From: Pseudomonadota bacterium
GTDB taxonomy: Bacteria; Pseudomonadota; Gammaproteobacteria; Burkholderiales; Burkholderiaceae_C
Direction: 5' to 3'
Assembly (NCBI GenBank): GCA_023396625.1
Contig: JAEWVY010000144.1
Coordinates: 1-5,103, forward strand
Length of the DNA: 5,103 nt
Shown in pieces: positions 1-4,866 of this stretch. Every line of letters starts with the position of its first letter. Within the stretch, counting starts at the first letter, position 1. Made by a program: the position numbers and the translations under genes. Under the pieces are notes generated by a model. That model worked only from the letters and a program-made list of their open reading frames with translations, had not been told where the DNA came from and did no database searches.

Positions 1-12
1 ATCGTCATCCAT
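1..12 (-). CDS. Start of probable terminase large subunit (partial, cut by window edge)
   Basis: Only the first four codons are visible, reading M-D-D-D on the minus strand from an ATG at 12. A second possible ATG lies in another frame at position 8. The ATG follows the terminase small subunit stop codon (19-21) by six bases, which is the spacing expected of co-transcribed packaging genes. In tailed phages the large subunit (ATPase and nuclease of the packaging motor) usually follows the small subunit, so that identity is inferred from position alone. Nothing in the four residues is diagnostic, and the gene could be something else. Confidence 0.35.
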
Positions 13-18
13 CCCAGG

Positions 19-564
19 TCAATCGACCCTGGGGCGCAGTTCGCCCAGTTCGATCAGGTGCTCGCGCACGGCAGCCTCCAAGGCCACGTGCATCAGGTGT
101 GCATCGATGCCGAGCGTGGATGCCATCTGCCCGGAGACACGCGCCGGCCAGTTGAGCCACGCGTCGCGCTCGATGCGGGCCAGCTTGAACACGTGCGCCA
201 CGGCCTGCGCCCGATCCACCAGTTCCTTCTTGCGGTGCGCCAGCTCCACCTTATTGAGTTGGGCTTTAAGCACTTCGTTAACGGTGCGTGCCTGTAGTAG
301 CGATGTGCCGCCCGTCGACAACGGTGGGGTGCCGGGTTCGGGCACCTCACGCTCGGGCAGTACGCGGGCCTTCGCGGGGCTGACCTTCTCCGGCGCTGCC
401 GCCTTACGGGGTTGCAATGTGTTTTGTGCCCACTGCGCGTCGGCGGTATCCGGATCAATCGTGCCGTCTGGCAGCGGTGTGATCCGCCCGGTGTCGATGG
501 CCTTCTTCACGGCCACGTGCGACACGCCACGGTGGCGCGCGTAGGCGCGAATGGAAAGTCCCAT
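19..564 (-). CDS. Phage terminase small subunit, Nu1-like DNA-packaging protein
   Basis: 181 residues. The N-terminus (about 1-30) is a winged-helix/HTH of the Nu1 kind, with the pattern RAYARHRGVSHVAVKKAI followed by GRI. Next come a short acidic element with D-T-A-D-A-Q-W (about 39-45), a Pro/Ala-rich linker (about 50-85), and a long charged helical region (about 90-140) of the type that mediates oligomerisation and contact with the large subunit. In this family the small subunit binds the packaging-initiation site on phage DNA and recruits the large subunit. I chose the ATG at 564 because AAGG lies five bases upstream. An in-frame TTG at 576 would add four residues (M-K-V-T) and is less likely. 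The gene diverges from the plus-strand gene starting at 672 and is followed six bases later by a probable large-subunit gene. The family call is firm; the exact subfamily is not. Confidence 0.85.
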   Translation of the reverse strand: MGLSIRAYARHRGVSHVAVKKAIDTGRITPLPDGTIDPDTADAQWAQNTLQPRKAAAPEKVSPAKARVLPEREVPEPGTPPLSTGGTSLLQARTVNEVLKAQLNKVELAHRKKELVDRAQAVAHVFKLARIERDAWLNWPARVSGQMASTLGIDAHLMHVALEAAVREHLIELGELRPRVD

Positions 565-604
565 CGTCACCTTCAATCATTTGTTCGTCATGTCCGCAGA
601 TTGA

Positions 605-671
605 GCTTGGCTTCCACCGGGAACAGCGCGTTCATCACGTCACGCCAACCATCTCCCGAAAGGAACACGCC
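605..671 (+). promoter_or_regulatory. Conserved leader, copy 1, upstream of the DUF6900-like gene
   Basis: Box A, GCTTGGCTT, is at 605-613. Box B, GAACAGCGCGTT, is at 621-632, and its GAAC/GTTC ends (621-624 and 630-633) can pair around a five-base loop. Box C, CCCGAA running into the ribosome-binding AAGGA, starts at 655. The start codon is at 672. Box A and box B are identical in all three copies in the window, and box A to box B is 16 bases in each. Unlike copies 2 and 3, this copy has no complementary arm just upstream. Its TTGGC (607-611) can pair instead with GCCAA (644-648) downstream. Its function is unknown; a cis-regulatory RNA or an operator/leader is possible. Confidence 0.6.
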
Positions 672-878
672 ATGAGCCAGATCGACACCCTCCTGACCCT
701 GATCGCGCAGAAGCATCTGCGCATCGAAACCCTCGAAACCCGCCACTCAGACCGCCTGGACTTCCACGACACGGCGGTGTGGTGCCTCAAGGAGGCGCTG
801 GAAGCGGCCTTCCAGGCGGGTGTCGAACTCGGCGCATCAAGCCAGAAGGCCTCGGAAGCAGACATCGCCAAGGACTGA
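672..878 (+). CDS. Small conserved protein, DUF6900-like
   Basis: 68 residues, with no signal peptide or membrane segment. Residues about 1-50 show the pattern I associate from memory with DUF6900 proteins: a leading helix ending in A-Q-K-H-L, then I-E-T-L-E-T-R, then a core reading D-F-H-D-T-A-V-W followed by an amphipathic helix (L-K-E-A-L-E-A-A-F-Q-A-G). The tail is short and hydrophilic. Proteins of this kind are common on proteobacterial plasmids, prophages and integrative elements; their function is unknown. AAAGGA lies 8 bases before the ATG. The gene is first of three small plus-strand genes and is separated from the next by 95 bases, so tight translational coupling is unlikely. It diverges from the terminase small subunit. 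That it is a real gene is well supported by its leader and family pattern; the DUF number is less sure. Confidence 0.75.
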   Translation: MSQIDTLLTLIAQKHLRIETLETRHSDRLDFHDTAVWCLKEALEAAFQAGVELGASSQKASEADIAKD

Positions 879-891
879 CCCAAGGACAGGC

Positions 892-916
892 AAGCCAAGC
901 AGAAAGCGCTTGGCTT
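892..916 (+). repeat. Perfect 9-bp inverted repeat after the DUF6900-like gene
   Basis: AAGCCAAGC (892-900) and GCTTGGCTT (908-916) are exact reverse complements around a seven-base loop. The right arm is box A of leader copy 2. The hairpin begins 13 bases after the upstream stop codon, so it could stabilise or end the first transcript. The T run after it is too short (three Ts, then ACT) for a classical intrinsic terminator. It could equally be the first stem of the leader RNA. Confidence 0.6.
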
Positions 917-973
917 TACTCCCGAACAGCGCGTTCATCACATCGTCATCCACCACCCCCGAAGGAGCAGCCC
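908..973 (+). promoter_or_regulatory. Conserved leader, copy 2, upstream of the DUF3489 gene
   Basis: Box A is at 908-916, box B at 924-935, box C (CCCGAAGGAG) at 958-967, and the start codon at 974. Box B continues as GTTCATCAC, shared with copy 1. Spacing from box A to box B is 16 bases, from box A to box C 50, and from box A to ATG 66. Box C contains the ribosome-binding GAAGGAG. Between boxes B and C the sequence differs from the other copies apart from a shared start with copy 1, so the boxes appear to be what is under selection. Confidence 0.6.
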
Positions 974-1555
974 ATGACCACCACCAACCTGACCCCGGCC
1001 CAGCACGCCATCCTAGCCAAGGCCGTCAAAACAAGCGACGGCAAGATCGAATGGTTCCCCGAAAACATCAAAGGCGGCGCACGCAAGAAGGTGCTCGACG
1101 GCCTATTCAACCGCGCCCTGATCACGCCCGCTGGCGAGGGCTGGTGCGTCGCAGCCGAGGGCTACGACGCCTTGGGCATGAAACGCCCCCACGTCAACGC
1201 CGAGCACATCTCCAAGTTCGAGGCCAAACTCGACGCGATCATTGCCAACGCCGAAGCGGCGCAGGACTACACCGCAGACGCTGATGCGGAACTCGAATCC
1301 GCCGTCGCCCAAGCCGAGGCATCTTTCAAAATGCCCGTCAAAGCGCCTCGCACTCGAGACAACAGCAAGCAAGCCGAAGTGATCCGGATGCTGCAACGGC
1401 CCGAAGGCGCAACCATCGGCCAGATCTGCGCCGCCACCGACTGGCAGGCGCATACGGTGCGCGGCACCTTCGCCGGAGCCTTCAAGAAAAAGCTGGGCCT
1501 GACCATCGTGTCGGACAAGCCGCAAGGCGGCGAACGTGTGTACCGTATCGCCTGA
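974..1555 (+). CDS. DUF3489 domain-containing protein
   Basis: 193 residues. The C-terminal part (about 131-192) matches the DUF3489 pattern: S-K-Q-A-E-V-I-R-M-L, then R-P-E-G-A-T-I, then a W-Q-A-H-T-V-R-G-T-F-A-G-A segment, K-K-K-L-G-L, and a closing G-G-E-R-V-Y-R-I. The spacing of helices suggests a winged-helix-like fold, so DNA binding is plausible, but no activity is established for the family as far as I know. Residues 1-70 form a second small domain that also looks helix-turn-helix-like (A-L-I-T-P-A-G-E-G-W turn). Residues about 75-120 are an Ala/Glu-rich, probably helical linker. The ATG at 974 is chosen because GAAGGAG sits seven bases upstream; the open frame extends back to 779 only by overlapping the preceding gene. 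DUF3489 genes are typical of proteobacterial mobile elements. The gene lies 95 bases after the first cassette gene, with its own leader. Confidence 0.88.
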   Translation: MTTTNLTPAQHAILAKAVKTSDGKIEWFPENIKGGARKKVLDGLFNRALITPAGEGWCVAAEGYDALGMKRPHVNAEHISKFEAKLDAIIANAEAAQDYTADADAELESAVAQAEASFKMPVKAPRTRDNSKQAEVIRMLQRPEGATIGQICAATDWQAHTVRGTFAGAFKKKLGLTIVSDKPQGGERVYRIA

Positions 1556-1571
1556 TCAGAATGATCGAGAA

Positions 1572-1596
1572 AGAGGCCTAGCGGCGCTTGGCTTCT
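1572..1596 (+). repeat. Imperfect inverted repeat after the DUF3489 gene
   Basis: The left arm (1572-1582, ending in AGGCCTAGC) pairs with the right arm (1586-1596, starting GCTTGGCTT) around a three-base GGC loop. Ten of eleven positions pair, including one G-U; one U-U pair is a mismatch. The right arm is box A of leader copy 3. It occupies the same place as the perfect hairpin 892-916, but the left arms differ (AAGCCAAGC against AGGCCTAGC). Pairing is therefore kept mostly while sequence changes, although the mismatch weakens this argument. Confidence 0.5.
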
Positions 1597-1652
1597 CAAT
1601 CGAACAGCGCGTTACTACGGGTGTCGCAACGATCAACCCGAAGGAGCCAGAG
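1586..1652 (+). promoter_or_regulatory. Conserved leader, copy 3, upstream of the third cassette gene
   Basis: Box A is at 1586-1594, box B at 1602-1613, box C (CCCGAAGGAG) at 1637-1646, and the start codon at 1653. Spacing from box A to box B is 16 bases, from box A to box C 51, and from box A to ATG 67. Box B is followed by A instead of C, so its outermost G-C pair is lost here. A different local hairpin is possible between boxes B and C: CGGGT (1618-1622) with ACCCG (1636-1640), which would partly cover box C. Confidence 0.6.
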
Positions 1653-2021
1653 ATGAACACCACCACGCAGATCCCCGCCACCCAGAACGATGCCTGGGGG
1701 TTTTGGGGCACGATGAACGAGCACGCCAGCGCGGCATGGCCCCTGGCGATGGCTGCCATCTCGGACGCCACCGGCCAGCCCCTCGAATCGGTGAGGGTCT
1801 TCCTCGACAGCCGCCACGGACGCCACTTTGCCGACGACGTCCAGAACGGGCTTTACGAAGGCAAGGCCCTGGCGAACGCGATCAACGCCGCCACCCAACG
1901 CTGGATGGGCTGGACGATTGGCCGCCAGACCAGCAAGCAGTACGGCATCCCGCGCGGCCTGCCTTACCTGACGGGCTTTGTGATTCACTGCGAGATCGTC
2001 GAGGAATCACTGGCCGCCTGA
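1653..2021 (+). CDS. Conserved mobile-element protein of unknown function
   Basis: 122 residues, soluble, with no signal peptide or clear membrane segment. Recognisable features are an N-terminal W-G-F-W-G-T-M segment (15-21), the motif D-S-R-H-G-R-H-F-A-D-D-V (52-63), a W-M-G-W-T-I-G-R segment (84-91), and a C-terminal G-I-P-R-G-L-P-Y-L-T-G-F-V-I-H (98-112). I recall proteins with this same set of motifs beside DUF3489 genes on proteobacterial integrative elements, but I know no assigned function. GAAGGAG ends six bases before the ATG. The gene has its own leader 97 bases after the DUF3489 stop. Its 3' end overlaps the oppositely oriented methyltransferase gene by 37 bases, and no terminator is visible after it. 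Confidence 0.8.
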   Translation: MNTTTQIPATQNDAWGFWGTMNEHASAAWPLAMAAISDATGQPLESVRVFLDSRHGRHFADDVQNGLYEGKALANAINAATQRWMGWTIGRQTSKQYGIPRGLPYLTGFVIHCEIVEESLAA

Positions 2022-3247
2022 TCGAGCACCGTGCCATCCGCCTCGCGGGTGGCCTGCTTGCCGGTGAACTCCTCCCACCGGCGCACGATCACGTCGACGT
2101 ACTTAGGGTCGAGTTCGATCAGCCGCGCAACGCGGCCTGACTTCTCTGCGGCGATCAAGGTCGTGCCCGAGCCACCAAACGGGTCAAGTACCACGTTGCC
2201 AGGGCGGCTCGAATTGCGGATCGCGCGCTCGACCAACTCCACCGGCTTCATCGTCGGGTGCAGGTCGTTCTTCTGCGGCTTCTTGATGTTCCAGACGTCG
2301 CCCTGGTCGCGGTCGCCACACCAGTGGCGTGTCGCCCCCTCGGGCCAGCCGTAGAGGATTGGCTCGTACTGGCGCTGGTAATCGGCGCGACCCAGCGTGA
2401 AGGTGTTCTTGGCCCAGATGATGAAGGTCGACCATTTGCCACCGGCTGCGCGGAACGCAGCCTGCAGCACATCCAGTTCGCTGGACGACATCGCCACGTA
2501 GATGGCACCCCGGCAGTTCGCCACCGTCGGCGTCAGCGCCGCCAGCAGGAAATCGGAGAACCCGTCGCCCAGGTTGTCGTTCAGGATCGCGCGATCCTTG
2601 CCGCGCATCTTGTCCTTGGCGCTGTTGGCGTAGTTCACGTTGTACGGCGGGTCGGTGAAGACCATGTCGACCGGCTCGCCTTGCAGCAAGGCCTCGTAGC
2701 TTGCCGCCACGGTGGCATCGCCGCATAGCAGCCGGTGTGGGCCCAGCACCCAGACATCGCCCGGGCGCGAGATCGGCGTCTCGCTGACCTCAGGAACCGC
2801 ATCCTCATCGGTCTGGCCTTCGTTGTCCGGCTCGTCGCCTGCGATCAGTTCGGCCAGCGCGTCGGCGTCGAAGCCGGTGATGTCGAGGTCGAAACCGTCC
2901 AGCTGCAAGGCTTCCAGTTCGATCCGCAGCATCGCGTCGTCCCAACCCGCGTTCTCGGCGATGCGGTTGTCCGCGATGACCAGGGCACGGCGCTGGGTCG
3001 GCGTCAGGTGATCGAGCACGACCACCGGTACCCGTTCCAGACCCAGCTTCTGGGCGGCGGCGAGACGACCGTGGCCAGCGACGATGATGCCGTCGCTGCC
3101 CGCCAGGATCGGATTGGTAAATCCGAACTCCGCGATGCTGGCGGCGATCTGCGCCACCTGCTCCTCGGAATGGGTGCGCGCGTTGCGAGCATAGGGCAGC
3201 AACTTGGCGGTCGGCCACTGTTCGATCTTGTCGGCCAACCAGTTCAT
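1985..3247 (-). CDS. ParB-like domain fused to DNA methyltransferase (DPPY type)
   Basis: 420 residues. Residues about 5-95 form a ParB/Srx-like N-terminal domain, with L-L-P-Y-A-R-N-A-R-T-H-S, the G-H-G-R-L-A-A-A box (58-65) and A-D-N-R (92-95). An acidic linker (about 135-155) leads to a methyltransferase domain (about 160-395). This has catalytic motif IV as DPPY (199-202), an H-P-T-M-K-P segment (330-335), and the AdoMet-binding motif I as D-P-F-G-G-S-G-T-T (355-363). Motif IV before motif I is the beta-class order. DPPY enzymes are mostly N6-adenine methylases, and some modify N4 of cytosine; the target sequence cannot be read from this. The start overlaps the previous gene's stop by four bases, with GAGGTGG four bases upstream of the ATG, so translation is probably coupled. 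No restriction enzyme lies nearby, which fits an orphan phage methylase that protects phage DNA. Confidence 0.92.
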   Translation of the reverse strand: MNWLADKIEQWPTAKLLPYARNARTHSEEQVAQIAASIAEFGFTNPILAGSDGIIVAGHGRLAAAQKLGLERVPVVVLDHLTPTQRRALVIADNRIAENAGWDDAMLRIELEALQLDGFDLDITGFDADALAELIAGDEPDNEGQTDEDAVPEVSETPISRPGDVWVLGPHRLLCGDATVAASYEALLQGEPVDMVFTDPPYNVNYANSAKDKMRGKDRAILNDNLGDGFSDFLLAALTPTVANCRGAIYVAMSSSELDVLQAAFRAAGGKWSTFIIWAKNTFTLGRADYQRQYEPILYGWPEGATRHWCGDRDQGDVWNIKKPQKNDLHPTMKPVELVERAIRNSSRPGNVVLDPFGGSGTTLIAAEKSGRVARLIELDPKYVDVIVRRWEEFTGKQATREADGTVLDQAASDSSTISQ

Positions 3248-4659
3248 GCCACCACCTCGGCATCAGGGGTGGCGGCGCGCTCAGCGACGACTTGCTCGAA
3301 GGACTGACCGGTAGCGATCAAGGTGACCGGTATGCCGGGGTGGTTCTGCTGGAACCGCTTGATGGCCACGTCCACGTACTGCGGGGCGATTTCCACGCTG
3401 CAGCAGATCCGACCGGTGCGCTCGGCGGCCAGCATCGTCGTGCCGCTGCCGCCGAAGGGCTCAAACACGATGTCGCCCGCGTCCGTGTAAGCCTCGATCA
3501 CGAATTCCGGCAGCGCCACCGGGAACACAGCTGGGTGATCGATGTCCTGACCGATCTTGCCCTTATGGCGCATCACGCGGATCACAGAGTCGGGGATGCG
3601 GGTGTCTTGCGTCGGCAGCCCCTTGTGCGTCCAGCCGCCCACCTCGCCATCCTTGCCGCGCATCGCGGTAGACGACCCGTCAGCGCGCAGGTGCGACTCC
3701 TGCCCGGCGTGCTTGCACGGCACGATCTTGTGGGGCTTGCGGCTCTCCCGGTTGAAGTGCAAGACGAACTCAAAGCTCGGCGCGAAGCGGCCTGCCCAGT
3801 CGCCCGGCATCCCCGGCCCCTGATCCCAGACGTACCACGCAAAGCGCCGCCAACCCTGCTGGCGCATCCAAGATAGCCAACCGTCCCAATACGGGATCAC
3901 CTCGTTGTCGCGGTGGATCAGACCCAGGTTGACCAGCACCTGACCGTCGCCTGCCATCGGCAGGTGCGCGAACACGCCACGCATCAGGCCATCCCAATCG
4001 GAGATGCCACCCGAGGTGTAGTCGCGCTGGTTGCCGTAGGGCGGTGAGGTAAAACACAGGCGAGAGAGTTCGCCCTGCATCAGCGCAGCGACCACGTTCC
4101 GGTCGGTGGCGTCACCACAGATCAGGCGGTGCGGGCCAATCGCCCAGACATCGCCGGGCCGGGACACCGCCACGACGGGCGCGTCTGGCACGTCGTCAGC
4201 CGCGTCAGGCTCGTCGGCTTCGGACTCTGATTCATCATCTGCGACGGCCACCGCACTGGTGAGCAGTGCCTCGATCTCGGCTTCCTCGAAGCCGGTCAGA
4301 GCGAGGTCGTATCCTGCGTCGGACAACTCGGCCAGCTCCAAGGCCAGCATCTCGTCGTCCCAGCCTGCATCGAGCGCCAGCCGGTTGTCGGCAATCACCA
4401 GTGCCCGCTTTTGCGCGACGGTCAGGTGGGCCAGTTCGATCACCGGCACCTGATCCAGGCCAAGCTTGCGTGCAGCGGCCAAACGCCCGTGCCCGGCGAT
4501 GATGCCGTTGTCGCCATCGACCAGGATCGGGTTCGTCCAGCCGTACTCGACGATGCTGGCCGCGATCTTGGCGATCTGACCCTCGGCGTGCGTGCGCGGA
4601 TTGCGGGCGTAGGGAATCAGCGCCTCGACCTTGCGGTACTCGACGTTGAGCGTGTTCAA
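3244..4659 (-). CDS. ParB-like domain fused to DNA methyltransferase (SPPY type, probable N4-cytosine)
   Basis: 471 residues. The ParB/Srx-like domain (about 5-100) closely resembles that of the downstream gene, with L-I-P-Y-A-R-N-P-R-T-H, G-H-G-R-L-A-A-A-R-K-L-G (56-67) and A-D-N-R (90-93). An acidic Asp/Glu-rich linker (about 138-160) follows. The methyltransferase domain (about 168-440) has motif IV as SPPY (205-208), H-P-A-V-F-P (375-380), and motif I as E-P-F-G-G-S-G-T-T (400-408), in beta-class order. SPPY is characteristic of N4-cytosine methylases, so that chemistry is likely; the recognition site is unknown. The region 215-375 between the motifs is longer than in its neighbour and probably holds the target-recognition part. 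The start is a TTG at 4659; no in-frame ATG or GTG lies just upstream, and the ribosome-binding signal (GGGAAA) is weak, suggesting low expression. The gene is first of a two-gene operon. Confidence 0.92.
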   Translation of the reverse strand: MNTLNVEYRKVEALIPYARNPRTHAEGQIAKIAASIVEYGWTNPILVDGDNGIIAGHGRLAAARKLGLDQVPVIELAHLTVAQKRALVIADNRLALDAGWDDEMLALELAELSDAGYDLALTGFEEAEIEALLTSAVAVADDESESEADEPDAADDVPDAPVVAVSRPGDVWAIGPHRLICGDATDRNVVAALMQGELSRLCFTSPPYGNQRDYTSGGISDWDGLMRGVFAHLPMAGDGQVLVNLGLIHRDNEVIPYWDGWLSWMRQQGWRRFAWYVWDQGPGMPGDWAGRFAPSFEFVLHFNRESRKPHKIVPCKHAGQESHLRADGSSTAMRGKDGEVGGWTHKGLPTQDTRIPDSVIRVMRHKGKIGQDIDHPAVFPVALPEFVIEAYTDAGDIVFEPFGGSGTTMLAAERTGRICCSVEIAPQYVDVAIKRFQQNHPGIPVTLIATGQSFEQVVAERAATPDAEVVA

Positions 4660-4671
4660 AGTGGATTTCCC

Positions 4672-4709
4672 AAAAGCAAAACCCGCCGAGCGTTGCCGCT
4701 GGGCGGGTT
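4672..4709 (-). terminator. Rho-independent terminator just upstream of the methyltransferase operon
   Basis: AACCCGCC (4680-4687) pairs with GGCGGGTT (4702-4709). Inside these, AGCG (4689-4692) pairs with CGCT (4697-4700) around a TTGC loop, giving a 12-bp stem with one internal mismatch. Read on the minus strand the stem is followed by TTTTGCTTTT (4681 down to 4672). On the plus strand the tail is poorer (TTGGTTG), so the minus-strand direction is favoured. It ends about 12 bases before the TTG start of the SPPY methyltransferase, so it terminates or attenuates any transcript entering that operon from the right. Confidence 0.8.
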
Positions 4710-4728
4710 GGTTGAATCATGTTCGCAG

Positions 4729-4792
4729 GGGTGGTAACTGCTGCGCATTGGCGGGTGGTAACCGAGGCCGGTAACCTGGCCGGGTGGTAACC
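4729..4792. repeat. Four short direct repeats with core GGTAAC
   Basis: GGGTGGTAAC occurs at 4729-4738, 4753-4762 and 4782-4791. A variant, GGCCGGTAACC, is at 4766-4776. The last three copies end in ACC. Starts are spaced 24, 13 and 16 bases apart, so they are not on one helical face. Clustered short repeats upstream of an operon are often binding sites for a regulator, but they could also be part of a replication or packaging site. No gene product in the window is an obvious binder. Confidence 0.65.
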
Positions 4793-4805
4793 TTGCCCAC
4801 GCCCT

Positions 4806-4822
4806 GACGCTAAAAAAGCGTC
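4806..4822. repeat. Short perfect hairpin with A-rich loop
   Basis: GACGCT (4806-4811) and AGCGTC (4817-4822) are exact reverse complements around AAAAA. There is no T tail outside the stem on either strand, so it is not a standard terminator. On the minus strand the T run (4817-4812) follows GC-rich sequence (GCGCGAGCGCGACGC), which could form a weak terminator using a different stem. Confidence 0.5.
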
Positions 4823-4839
4823 GCGCTCGCGCCCCCCGC

Positions 4840-4866
4840 ATGGGACTTTCGGCAGGAAGGACCCAT
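4840..4866. repeat. Ten-bp imperfect hairpin
   Basis: ATGGG (4840-4844) pairs with CCCAT (4862-4866), and CTTTC (4846-4850) with GAAGG (4856-4860), around the loop GGCAG. One A-A mismatch and one T-G pair interrupt it. On the plus strand it is followed by TTTTG, so it could act as a weak terminator for transcription moving right. It sits 17 bases from the smaller hairpin at 4806-4822. Confidence 0.5.

Noticed and set aside
605..632. Boxes A and B as -35 and -10 elements of a repeated sigma-70 promoter
   Set aside because: TTGGCT is an acceptable -35, but nothing near GAACAGCG resembles TATAAT at the proper spacing.
621..633. GAAC/GTTC symmetry of box B as a LexA (SOS) operator
   Set aside because: The Gram-positive SOS box has four bases between the half-sites and this has five. 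In copy 3 the symmetry is lost, and the box lies close to the start codon in all three leaders.
779..973. A 65-residue N-terminal extension of the DUF3489 frame
   Set aside because: It overlaps the DUF6900-like gene in another frame and runs through the conserved leader; a good ribosome-binding site directly precedes the ATG at 974.
2258..4737. Several long plus-strand open frames opposite the two methyltransferase genes
   Set aside because: They are antisense shadows typical of GC-rich coding sequence; the minus-strand frames contain complete, recognisable domains.
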